A DNA stretch of 64,000 nt from Eonycteris spelaea (lineage: Eukaryota > Chordata > Mammalia > Chiroptera > Pteropodidae), in assembly GCA_003508835.1 (NCBI GenBank), contig PUFA01000003.1:8967501-9031500 (forward strand), read 5' to 3'. The translations under genes were made by a program, and so were the position numbers. The notes under the pieces were generated by a model. The model was given only the letters and a program-made list of their open reading frames with translations. It did no database searches and was not told the DNA's origin. Below are positions 34,051 through 43,520 of the stretch, one piece after another; position 1 is the first letter of the stretch, and the number at the start of each line of letters is the position of its first letter.

Positions 34051-34999
34051 TATGCCACTCTCTCTTCAAAAGGATACTTACTTAGATTTTGTTAAATCCA
34101 CTTATGCTTTGTAATTTTCATTGCTATTTATTTAGTCTCTAGTTTTTATATGTCCCGAACATCTTCTAAATTTGAGCAAGGAGTTATAGTCATTATTCAA
34201 ACATTTTTTGCCATAATTGCAAATAGAGGAAACTATTTCCATGATAACAAATATCAAAAGCATAATAGCACTGAACATTTGTAAAATGCCCATATTATTA
34301 TGTTTTCCTTTTCTCCTTTGTTGCTTTGAATGCAGAGCAAGCAAGCTATAAGCATGTTCTTCAAAACATAAAACATTTCCACAAGCATAAGTTATTTCTT
34401 AAGAATAGGAAATTCCTGAGAATTAATGAAAGATGGTACCTGGTAAAATACTTTAAAGGGTGAAATTCTCAATACTGACAATATCTGAGGTAGGAAGTGG
34501 TCAATTTTTATTAAAGGAAAAATGAAAGAGAGAGGGAGGGAAAGAAGAAGCTAGAGACACAGAAGACACAAGAAAGGAAAGATAGAAAAAAGGTAAAGAT
34601 AAAAGTATAAATGATCTCTTAACTGAGCTCTCTTCTTTCCCATCACTGGAATGGATTAAATATAAATAAAAGAAGAGGAGTAGAAGAGTGTGGATGAGAT
34701 GAAATCAGTAAAAAGTACTATTGTTCCACTACTCCATGTTTTAAGTACATGCTAAGTTATAGATAGTTCCTTTCTATTGATTGAAATGAAAACAAATTCC
34801 TATAGTTGAATTTGTTTCAGTCCTTGATATTGTGGGCTAAGATATCAGACAGATTAGAAATTAGAGCTAGAAATGTGTAAAATTCAGTGTATACCCAAAT
34901 TTCTGTGGTCTTACTCACCTAACATTAGGCCATATGTACATGTCATTTCTGAGGTCACCATAACTGAGAGGTCCATAAGTGGAATTTTATTTTTAAACT
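34051..34999. other. Unannotated non-coding stretch with purine-rich segment
   Basis: No gene seen. 34514-34612 is almost pure purine (GAAAGAGAGAGGGAGGG-type), a low-complexity stretch. Confidence 0.45.
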
Positions 35000-35625
35000 T
35001 TTATTCTTTACATTTTATTTTTTTAAAAGAATTGTGTATTTTAAGGAGTACAACATAATGATTTGATATACATATACATAGTGAAGTGATTATAATAGTC
35101 AAGATAATTTATACATCTTCTGAAATAGTTACCATTTTTTGTGTGTGATGAGAGCACCTGAAATCTACTCTCTTAGCAAATTTCTAGTATATAATATACA
35201 GTATCATTAACTATAGTCACCAGGCTGTACAGTAGGTCTATAGATTTGTTCATCCTACATTACTGCAACTTTGTACCCTTGACCAACATTTATTCCTCTA
35301 TTTCCCCCCAACCCACCCCACCAGCCCCTGGTAACCACCATTCTACTCAGTTTCTTTGTCTTTGACTTTTTTAGATTCCATATATAATTGCAATCATGCA
35401 GTATTTTTCTTTCTGGCTTATTTCTCTTAGTAGAATGACATCCAGCATCATTCATTTTGTGGCCAGTGGCAGGATCATTGTTTTTTAAGACTGAGTAATA
35501 TTCTATTGTATGTACATACCACAGTTTCTTTACCTGTTCATGTGTTGGTAGACACTTAGGTTGTTTCCATATTTTGGTTATTGTATATAATAATGCAATA
35601 AATATGGGAGTGCAGATAGCTCCTC
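35000..35625 (-). mobile_element. L1 LINE 3' end (L1MA/MB-like), antisense
   Basis: The + strand shows the complement of the L1 3' UTR and the ORF2 C-terminus: GGAGTACAACATAATGATTT, ATTAACTATAGTCACCAGGC, CCCTGGTAACCACCATTCTA, TTAGTAGAATGACATCCAGC, CTATTGTATGTACATACCAC, GACACTTAGGTTGTTTCCAT and GCAATAAATATGGGAGTGC. It is 5'-truncated near 35625 in L1 coordinates. Ancient and coding-dead. Confidence 0.88.
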
Positions 35626-36602
35626 CAGGCTCTCTAGCCTCTCAGGTAAACATCTAATTATCTGCAAACATTTACCATGTTGAATAGAGTCTTGATAAAG
35701 AAGATTTATATTAACTATTGTAGCCTCTTCTATAAAACCAATAATAATCTTTGAGCATCAAGACAGTATTTCTAAATAGATGAAGACCAATCAAATGAAT
35801 GGTGATTCAATTATCAGATAGGTATTCATTCTTAGGAATCGCTATTTTTAAACATAGGACTTCATTAAAGTGAATTTTATTAACAACCATGTAATTTTTT
35901 GTTGAAAAAGGACTGGACTCTTTTTTTAATATTCTTAATAGTCCTGTATATAGTATAACGCCGGTGTTTTTAGAAAGTGGAAATTTCTAATGAGTGGTAT
36001 GATATTTACTCCACAATTTAATTAATTCCATTAATAACATTTACAGGTCACTAATAATGGATGTGCTTATTATGATCTTATCACAGCTTACAATAAAGTA
36101 TGTTGATTTTGCTCAATAAGCCATAGGGGGGTTTATCAGTAATGATTAGAGTTATCAAGAACTGTACAATGTATGGGAAATAGTTGATAGGGAGAGAATA
36201 AACATTGCAAGGAATGAACAATTTGTTACATTTCTAATAAAAAAATCAGTTGATTTCACTTTCATGGTATTAGCTTGATACATTTTAGAGCAATATTATA
36301 ATAATTTCCCATTACCTGGCTTGCATGTTTTATATGTTAACTATTGACAATATTTTAATATTTTAATTATCTTTCTAAATTGTAAATTATTTGTTTTAAA
36401 TAAGCAATAATATTTCATGTATAACACCTATCAATTTGGGTTTATATACGTAATAATTATACTCAGAAAAATCATTTGCCTCTACTATCTCTCACTTAAA
36501 ATAAAATACCAGATGGATTAGATTGGCAATTCCAGTGTAAAATGTGGATTCATCAAAGTAATAGAAGAAAGTAAAGAACTTAACATAGAAAAATACACTT
36601 TT
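35626..36602. other. Unannotated AT-rich stretch
   Basis: No gene or nameable repeat. Very AT-rich, particularly 36180-36480. Confidence 0.45.
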
Positions 36603-36617
36603 AAAGGCAGAAACCAT

Positions 36618-36762
36618 CTCGGAAGCTAAGCAGGGTCAGGCCTGGTTAGTACTTGGATGGGAGACCAGGTGCTGTAGGCGTAAAAAATTAAAAATTAGGG
36701 ATTGTAAACTAACAAGGCCCTTGCAATCTGTGAGATCGACCAAGGGTTGCCCTGCTAAAAAT

Positions 36763-36809
<47 letters not shown>
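36618..36809 (+). mobile_element. 5'-truncated 5S rRNA-derived SINE with (GATA)n tail
   Basis: 36618-36679 matches the 3' half of vertebrate 5S rRNA: CTCGGAAGCTAAGCAGGGTC, then AGGCCTGGTTAGTACTTGGA, then TGGGAGACC, then GGTGCTGTAGGC. It starts at about 5S position 50 (box A), so the first half of the gene is missing. A 13-base block (GCCTGGGAATACC of 5S) is deleted between GAGACC and GGTGCTG, damaging box C. A non-5S body follows (36681-36765, including GGCCCTTGCAATCTGTGAGA and ACCAAGGGTTGCCCTGC), then about eleven GATA units (36766-36809). The flanks AAAGGCAGAAACCAT (36603-36617) and AATGGCGGAAACCAT (36810-36824) are a target duplication, 13 of 15 identical. The left junction TTTT/AAAGG fits the L1 endonuclease site. 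It resembles the fruit bat MEG-R SINE type. Confidence 0.88.
36766..36809. repeat. (GATA)11 tail repeat of the 5S SINE
   Basis: Eleven perfect GATA units between AAAATAAA and the downstream target duplication. Probably the expanded A-rich tail of the SINE. Confidence 0.95.
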
Positions 36810-36810
<1 letters not shown>

Positions 36811-36818
36811 ATGGCGGA

Positions 36819-36840
36819 AACCATTCCTTTAGGAATGGTT
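36819..36840. other. Perfect 9-bp hairpin
   Basis: AACCATTCC, loop TTTA, GGAATGGTT. The left arm begins inside the downstream target duplication of the SINE. No function is evident. Confidence 0.8.
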
Positions 36841-36994
36841 AGATAAAGAGTTATTACTTTGGGAGGAAAGTGCTTTAAACAAAAATTTAAAATAGCAAAC
36901 TAGAATCAATATTTGCAACATATATAAAAGAGAAAAAGCATTCATCATCTATAAGACCTCATAAATCAATAAAAAAGAATAGCTCTAATTATTT

Positions 36995-38240
36995 TTAAGA
37001 CTTTTTAGAGAAGTTTTAGGTTTGCAACAAAACTGAGGAGGAGGTACAGAGATTTCTTTTATATTCCTTGCCCCAACACCTGCAAAGCCTTCTCCATTAT
37101 CACCATCACTCACCAGAATGGCACATTTTTTTTTTTTACCAAGGATGAACATACATAACACATTATAATCATCCAAAGTTCATAGTTTACCTTAGGGTTC
37201 ACTCTTGGTGTTGTACATTCTATGGGTTTGAATAAATATATAGTGATACATACCCATCATTATAATATCATATACGGTATTTTCACTACCCTAAAAATCC
37301 TCTGTACTCTGCATATTTATCTCTCCCTCCCCAGTCCCTTCCTGGAAACCACTGATTTTTTTTATTATCTTCATAGTGTTTCCTTTTCTAGAATATCATA
37401 TAGTTAGAATCATACAGTATGTACCCTTTTCATATTGATTGCTTAGTACTTTGCCTTTAAGGTCCTCATGTCTTTTAATTGCTTTGTAGTTTATTTCTTT
37501 TGAGCACTGGATCATAGTCTGTTGTCTGGATATACCACAGTTTATTTATCCATTCACCTACTGAAAGACATCTTGGTTGCTTCCAAGCTTTGGCAATTAT
37601 AGATAAAGCTATTATAAATACCCATGTACCATGCACAGGTTGTTGCATGGTCATAAGTTTTCAACTCATTTGTGTAAATATCAAGGAGACAATTGCTGGA
37701 TCATATGGGAAGAGTATGTTTAGTTTTGTAAGAAACCATTAAACTGTCCTACAAAGAGGCTGTACCATTTTGCATTCCCACCAGTAATGAATGAGAGTTC
37801 CTATTGCTCTACATCCCCACCAGCATTTGATGTTTTTGGTATTATGAATTTTGGATATCTAATAGGTGTATAGTGGCACCCTATTGCTGTTTTAATTTGC
37901 ATTTCCCTGATGACATTGATGTGGACATATTTGTCTCTGCTTATTTGCCATCTGTATATTTTCTTTGGTTAGGTATTTGTTTAGGTCATTACCCACATTT
38001 TAATCAGGTTATTTTTTGCCTTACTGTTGAATTTTAAGAGTTCTTTGTATATTTTGAAGAGCACTCCTTTATCAAATGTGTCTTTTGTAAATATTTTTTC
38101 TGAGTCTGTGGCTTGTCCTCTCATTCTCTTGATACTGTCTTTCATAGAGCAGAAGTTTTTAATTTTAATGAAGTCCAGCTTATCAGTTATTTCTTTCATG
38201 GATCATGTCTCTGGTATTGTGTTCACTAAATATTTTTAAA
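36995..38240 (-). mobile_element. L1 LINE 3' portion (L1M-type), antisense
   Basis: About 1.25 kb of minus-strand L1. The 3' UTR is at the left (TTTTAGAGAAGTTTTAGGTT, CTGGAAACCACTGATTTT) and ORF2 sequence is to the right (complement of the reading frame). At 37981-38199 the minus strand keeps 72 open codons of the ORF2 C-terminal part, with the motif order DFIKIKNFCSMKDSIKRM, KIFTKDTFDKG and KIYKELLKFNSK, which is diagnostic for L1 ORF2p. Elsewhere the frame is broken. It is 5'-truncated near 38240. Confidence 0.92.
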
Positions 38241-38244
38241 ACAT

Positions 38245-38575
38245 CTACAAATTAAGCAAAAAAATGTCATTTTAATCTTTAGCAAATATTTTTAAAAGAG
38301 AAAAATGAAGAGAGGAATATAATATCTGTTGTTAGGGAGGGTGTGGGAAATGTGAACTCCTGTACACTGCTATTGAGAGTATGAATTAATACTTTGGAAG
38401 GGGGAGTTCAACCTGGCAATGTGAAGCAAAGGCTTTAAAAATTACATCCCCTTGGGCCCAACAATTGTACTACTAAGAAAATATCCTAACAAAATAGTTA
38501 ACTGTATATGCAGGGTTTTTCATCATTCTAGTGTTTATGAGTGTAAATAATAAAAATCATTCAGAAAAAAAAAAT
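38245..38575 (+). mobile_element. HAL1/L1-type LINE fragment, sense
   Basis: Contains the sense ORF2-like order GGGAAATGTGAACTCCTGTA, CACTGCTATTGAGAGTATGA, GGCCCAACAATTGTACTACT and AAGAAAATATCCTAACAAAA. It abuts the antisense L1 head to head. Both copies cover the same ORF2 region, so they are separate insertions and not one twin-primed inversion. Confidence 0.7.
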
Positions 38576-38694
38576 CTTCTGAGAAATGTAACAAACACAC
38601 CAGCTCATATTTCTGATCTGATATCTATAAAGTGGTAAGAAGTCATAGGCATGGCTATATGCTTTCCTAACTGTTCTACTATTTTAGTCTTTAG

Positions 38695-38830
38695 ATAGAA
38701 CATGTGTAGGCAGCACGGTATAGAGATAAGGGTCATGGATTAAGTTTCAGAATGCCTGAACACTACTATGGACTAGCTGAGTTAATGTAAATGTACAAAT
38801 ATAAGGCATTATTAAAATCCTAATGTTAGA
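38695..38830 (+). repeat. MIR SINE fragment
   Basis: 5' end of MIR: AGGCAGCACGGTATAGAGAT, AAGGGTCATGGATTAAGTTT, CAGAATGCCTGAACACTAC. The 3' half is lost. Confidence 0.7.
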
Positions 38831-39157
38831 AGTAGGAAAAAAAAAGTCTGAATCTCTTTATTCATCTGTATTCATTTGTTTTCACAACTAATGTTGCAAA
38901 TAAAAAGTCCCAAATCAAATGGTAGACAGAGGGTACAATTTTAAAATTTCACGGAAACATAGTGCCCAGTGGTAAAATCTGGATGCCTTGATTCTGATAG
39001 AAAAATAGTAAAATATTTGGAACAGTATATACTTCCAATAATTATTGTTTGAAACGTATTCGAAATACATTTCTGCTCATATAAGGACGTCCAGAAGATC
39101 GTTTGTCTTGCATATAACCTAGCACTCAGGCACAGTGGAAAAGCTCGCAATGTCGAG
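38831..39157. other. Unannotated non-coding stretch
   Basis: Nothing recognised apart from A/T-rich sequence. Confidence 0.45.
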
Positions 39158-39358
39158 CAGTGCTGATCAATAAAACCTTCTGTGGAGCTAGCAATGGTCT
39201 GGGTCTGCCGTGTTCAGTATGGTAACTACCTAACCACACGTGGCTGTCGAGCACTCAGAATGTAACTAGTGTGACCGAGGGTCCAGATTCCTAATTTTAT
39301 TTAATGCTAAGTTATTTAAAGAGCCACACGTGACTAGTGTCATCTTGTTGGACAGTGT
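39158..39358. mobile_element. hAT-Charlie MER3/MER1-group DNA transposon
   Basis: About 200 bp with end-to-end inverted repeats: CAGTGCTGATCAATAAAACC at the left and TTGTTGGACAGTGT at the right. The interior has ACCACACGTGGCTGTCGAGC, ACTCAGAATGTAACTAGTGT and GAGCCACACGTGACTAGTGT, a partially palindromic layout typical of this group. Related to, but distinct from, the copy at 1684. Confidence 0.8.
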
Positions 39359-39719
39359 ACCTCTAGAATTAAGGAAAATAAATAGTCTTTTTTTTTTTAA
39401 TTTGGGGATTCATTTCAAGTATCTCTGATGAATTAGGGTGACCCAAAAAGGTGAATATAATTTGTGAAATTTCTTCTTCGATTCAGAGAAGTTCTGATCA
39501 GGGGGATCCTTTGATTTGGGTGACTCATAAGTCCAAGATTTTCAAGAAAGTCTTGGTCTTAAATAGTCTATAGCCTTGCTCACTTAAGAATTCTAATATT
39601 CATTCATTTTCTCATTTACTAGGGAAAAAAGCTTAATTTAAATTTATATGTGTCCAGTGTGCAAGGAAAATATACTATTCTCCTTTATTCTTACACTACT
39701 ACCATACTTACAATATTTC

Positions 39720-40525
39720 TGACACCAAATGACATCAAATGTGTGAATTTTCCACACCAAGCAATTCTGAGTAACTGCCTGGAGTGAGTGTCAGATCTCA
39801 CAAGTCGAGGGCTCAGTCTCTCAAGACTGCCCTCACTCCCACTTCAGATGCCAATTGCAAGTCCAGGTTGTCACCTGTGCTTCTGATTGGCTGTGAATCA
39901 TTTGATCATTTGCTATATAACAGCTCACAGAACATAGAGAAACACTTAGGTTTATCGGTTTATTATGTAACAAAGAATATGATAAAGGATGCAGATGAAC
40001 AGCTTGATGAAGAGATACATAGGGCAGGCTCCAGAAGGGTCCTGAGCACAGATGCTTCTACCTCTGTGGATTTGGAGTGCACCATCCTCCCAGAACATGG
40101 ATGTGTTCACAACTCAGCAGCTCTCTGAACCCCATACTTTGGGAATTTTTATGGAGTTTTCACCACATAGGCATGATTGATGATTAACTTAATCTCCAGC
40201 TCTTCTCCACTTCCTTGGAGGATGGAGGTGAGGTTGAAAACTTCAAGCTTCAAATCATGGCTTGATCTTTCTGGTGAACAGCTCCCATGTTGAAGCCGTA
40301 CAGATGCTCACCAAGAGCTACATCATTGGAACAGAAGACACTTCTATTACCTGGACTGTTCCAAAAGATTAAGGAGTTCTGTATTAGGAACCGGGAACAA
40401 AGATCAATATCAGAACAAAAGATGCCATTAGTGTTCTTAGCACTTAGGAAATTATAAGTGTTTTAGGAGCTCTGTAGTAGGGACCAAACACAGAAATCAA
40501 TATATATGTTTTCTATTATTTCACA
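39720..40525 (-). mobile_element. ERVL-like solo LTR, family not assigned
   Basis: An 806-bp candidate LTR with TG at 39720 and CA at 40525. Recognisable blocks: CACCAAATGACATCAAATGT, CTGATTGGCTGTGAATCATT, GACTGTTCCAAAAGATTAAG, AGGAACCGGGAACAAAGATC and GTTTTAGGAGCTCTGTAGTA, then AATATATATGTTTTC. In the minus orientation the last blocks form the LTR start. The 114-codon open frame at 39784-40128 lies inside and shows no known domain. No target duplication was found, so the exact ends are approximate. Confidence 0.55.
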
Positions 40526-41117
40526 GTCAGGCACTGTACTTGACTTTTAAAAGATAATGACTGTCTAGAGTCCCTAGATTCAGAGTTTCCTTGGAATATG
40601 CTTAGGAGTCATGTGATACAGAACAGCTACTGTAGAGGAAGGGTGAGAAAATGCTGCTGTAAAAGGAAGCTCTGAGACAAACTTTAAAAATAGTGAGCAT
40701 TAGAAATGTGGTGGCATGAGAGACATTCCCAGTTCTCTCCCCTTGAAACAATAAGATGAACACTTAACACTCAACAAAAAACACCCAAACTGCACACCAG
40801 CACGTCTGAGCGTGGGATCTGCGCATAAGAGCTACCACTTGTCAGAACCCCAGGTGTCAGATGGTGGACTGGGAGAAACAAAGAAACTGCCTCTTGCAGC
40901 CAGAGCTCCCTGTAGGAGGAGAGGGAGGGGAAAAGGAGCAGCGACGTCCATGAACAGCCCTGCCTGAGAGTGCTGTGAGCTCCACACAGCCGGCAGCAGT
41001 GCCCAATCATCAGGGCAGAAGGCAAAGAAACAGGGACAGCAGAAAAGTGGGGACAGCAGAGAAACAACAGTTGATTTTTACCAGCTGCAGTTGCAAAACT
41101 GAGGCTGAGCCACAGCC

Positions 41118-41179
41118 CAGAGGGCCCCTCAACCCAGAGGGCCCCTCCCCCCAAGGGCCCTCAACCCAGAGGGCCCCTC
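41118..41179 (+). repeat. Short GC-rich internal repeats (CAGAGGGCCCCTC units)
   Basis: CAGAGGGCCCCTC at 41118-41130, 41135-41147 and 41167-41179, plus a related AAGGGCCCTC at 41153-41162. Four GGGCCC palindromes fall within 60 bases. It resembles a small monomer array of a LINE 5' UTR promoter. Confidence 0.85.
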
Positions 41180-41359
41180 CTCCCCATACCCTCCAAAACA
41201 AAACACCATGGAGCCCCAGGGGAATCGAACAAATGCTACTGAAACTGTCACTAACACTGACAGGAACTGAGACTGAGGGTAGCAAGCATGATTAAACATC
41301 TATAAGGGGATAAAAGACATTATTAACACTTTATATAAAGCAAGGCTCCAAGAGGCTTA

Positions 41360-41374
41360 GACGCCACCTACTGG
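41360..41374 (-). promoter_or_regulatory. Strong CTCF-like motif in the L1-like 5' UTR
   Basis: The minus strand reads CCAGTAGGTGGCGTC, matching CCASYAGRKGGCRSY at 14 of 15 positions. It is the best CTCF-like word I noticed in the window. It was read by eye, and orientation relative to other sites is not informative here. Confidence 0.4.
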
Positions 41375-41814
41375 AAACCAAAAGAAAAACATCTATTTGC
41401 AGCAGGCTAGGAATCATTATATAATAAATCTTCTTTCTGGGGGGGGAGGAGCAGAACACACTTCCATGAATGCCCAGGCAGAGAAATAGTCCATAAACAC
41501 TAAGAACTACCAGGATAACAAGGCATTTCAGGAAGAAAGAGAAAAATCTCCAGAAACTAAGCTTACAGACAGAAATATGCGACTTAAATGACAGAGAATT
41601 CAAGATGGTACTTCTGAAAAAACTCATTGATATCCGAAATGAATCATAAAAATAGTGAGCATTAAATAGAAGGCTGGGGAAACGAGGACCTATATAGAGA
41701 AAACAGTATGAAAATATCAGGAATGGACAAGAATCGAAATCCCTGGAAATGTAGGTTAGTCATGAAATATGTTAGCCATGTAAGTTAGAGCTCAAAAAAC
41801 ATCCAAGGACTAGA

Positions 41815-41895
41815 TCATCATCATCATACCATCATTGTCACGATGACTACCAGCATCGTCACCATCATCATCATCATCACATCATTATCACAATC
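41815..41895. repeat. Imperfect (CAT)n repeat
   Basis: CATCATCATCATACCATCAT-type sequence, an interrupted middle, then CACCATCATCATCATCATCA and CATCATTATCACAATCAC. Confidence 0.88.
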
Positions 41896-41904
41896 ACAAA
41901 TGAC

Positions 41905-42075
41905 CATGTATAGGTCATTTGATGTTAGGCCAAATAATTTTCATGTATTATTTTATTTAATTCTTGCCACAACCGATGATGCAAATACTGTCCTCATTTA
42001 TTGATGATAAAACTGAATTGCCAGTAATTGCTAAGTGGAGTGTCAGGCCAAAGGCAGCCCTGTTAAACCATGCTG
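41905..42075 (-). repeat. MIR SINE, antisense
   Basis: TTTTATTTAATTCTTGCCAC, AACCGATGATGCAAATACTG, TTGATGATAAAACTGAATTG and TTGCTAAGTGGAGTGTCAGG follow the MIR complement. Confidence 0.75.
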
Positions 42076-42109
42076 AGTTTCCATTCTGCTGAGTGTTCTT
42101 GTCTCTCGT

Positions 42110-43185
42110 CTTTGGAATTTAAACTGCTTTATCCTGAATACTCTCAGAACCATATGAGGAAATTCATACTGACAGCAGCAAAGAAAATAGATTAGGGGAA
42201 GGCCATATTAGATGGATGGAGATAAGTGAAGAAGTTAATGCTATAATTCAGAGCAAGCATGAGGGAGGTTTGAGCTAAGGGAGTGAAAGTAGAATTTGAG
42301 AAGGGGTCAGTTTGAGAGGCATTTTGTCAGCTGTCTGTCTTTACAGTAAGTCAGGTAGAGAAGATCTGACTTATTTTTTTAAACCTTCCTGAAAATTGCC
42401 AATTACTGCATAAAGCACTAGCGCACAATTGTTGGACCAAGAAAAGAACATATCTTATAATATACAAGTTTTCCTAACAAGACCAACATGCATTAATCAT
42501 CCAGTTAGAAGCCACTACATCATCTACATTCTTGAAATGTGTGCGACATCACAGTATTGTTTGGGGATATGATATAACTGAGGTGGGAAATTTATGAAAT
42601 TTTTCCTTCCATTAAAATGTTAATATTCTTTGATATTGACAAAAAAAATTTCAACCTACAAAATTTTTAAAAATATATAATTAGAGCTCATTTAGAAAGG
42701 TCAAAAAACAGTTGCCTTTATCATGTGGAAGCAGTGTGCAAATTGAATTTTTAACTTAGGTACATTATTGCCCTGCCTTTGCCCCATTTAGATAATTTTT
42801 TTTTCTCTTGGCAGTTTATCCAGGTTCATTTACAGGCTGGAAGATAATAGAAGCTATTATTTTCAATATCAGAACCTCCACTGTTTTATGAGAAATTACT
42901 TTTGATTTCTTCCAAAATCTTATGATTACTGTGGTTAGAGAAGAGTGTTGGGAAATGCGGAGAAAAAGGTAGAAGAGATGGGTTGTTCTCTTGACAATAA
43001 AGAGCTGAAAGGAGGTTGTGGGAGGAGATGCGCGGTAGCCTGGCTGTAAGAAGGACTTTGGTAGTAATTGCCAGCAACGGGAGTGAGGAGAAAATAGCAG
43101 CCGTTTGGGAAAATGCTGGTCATATCATTCTTTCCAGTATGTTGGGTGACAGTAGGTATGAGAATTCCGAGAATTCTCAGATGTA
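42110..43185. other. Unannotated non-coding stretch
   Basis: No gene seen. 42180-42330 is purine-rich and could be a decayed antisense L2 piece, which I cannot support further. The minus-strand open frames at 42886-43198 have no recognisable domain. Confidence 0.4.
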
Positions 43186-43189
43186 ATAA

Positions 43190-43520
43190 ATAGAACACTT
43201 TCTAAGTGCCAGATAGTATTCTAAATACTTTTCGTTTAATTCATTTAATTTAGAGTTGACAAATTCTCATTTAGAGAAAAATACCTAGCACATAGGAATC
43301 ACTGAATATACGTAAGCAATTATCTCTTTGTTAATCCTCACAAGAACCTCATGAGCCAGGTACTTTTATTATTTATCACCTTTATTTTGCGAATGAAGAA
43401 ATTAAAGCCAGAGAGGTTAAGTAATCTCTCCAAAAGCTTACAGTTGATAAGAGATAGAGAGAGCTCTAGTTAATGGCTCAGCCACTTAATGGCTCAGCTA
43501 CTAAGCCATCCTGCCTACTC
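43190..43520 (-). repeat. MIR SINE, antisense, possibly two overlapping pieces
   Basis: CACTTTCTAAGTGCCAGATA and TATTCTAAATACTTTTCGTT give the 3' part. After about 90 bases (43240-43320), TTAATCCTCACAAGAACCTC, GCGAATGAAGAAATTAAAGC and GAGGTTAAGTAATCTCTCC resume the core. The insert includes ACCTAGCACATAGGAATCAC, a sense MIR or L2 tail, so another fragment may sit between the halves. Confidence 0.75.

Larger units (their letters stand above)
40703..41647 (+). mobile_element. TSD-flanked L1 5'-end-like retroinsertion lacking the rest of L1
   Basis: 945 bp lie between perfect 17-bp duplications. The start (GTGGCATGAGAGACATTCCC, AGTTCTCTCCCCTTGAAACA, ACACTCAACAAAAAACACCC) and the GC-rich interior resemble a mammalian L1 5' UTR. 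Near the end, AGAAAGAGAAAAATCTCCAG, AATGACAGAGAATTCAAGAT and CTTCTGAAAAAACTCATTGA resemble the stretch before or at the start of ORF1. ORF2, the 3' UTR and a long poly(A) tail are absent; the 3' end reads GAATCAT joined to five A shared with the duplication. Open frames of 90-127 codons on both strands have no known domain. Either a prematurely ended L1 transcript was inserted or this is a non-autonomous derivative. The retroinsertion is firm; the L1 identity is less so. Confidence 0.65.
40686..41664 (+). repeat. 17-bp perfect target-site duplication
   Basis: AAAAATAGTGAGCATTA occurs at 40686-40702 and 41648-41664. The left junction CTTT/AAAAATAG fits the L1 endonuclease preference (bottom strand TTTT/AA). 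Seventeen of seventeen bases agree, so the insertion between the copies is fairly young compared with its neighbours. Confidence 0.93.

Noticed and set aside
36618..36680. Functional 5S rRNA gene
   Set aside because: Only the 3' half is present, a 13-base block is deleted, and it is part of a retroposed SINE with a target duplication.
37981..38199. 72-codon minus frame with a recognisable protein
   Set aside because: The protein is a leftover of L1 ORF2, not a host gene; it is covered by the L1 entry.
40771..41295. Overlapping 91-127-codon open frames on both strands
   Set aside because: They fall in the GC-rich L1-like 5' UTR, where stops are rare; the proteins are low-complexity and match no family I know.
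41815..41895. CRISPR-like regular repeat
   Set aside because: It is an imperfect CAT microsatellite without spacers, in vertebrate DNA.
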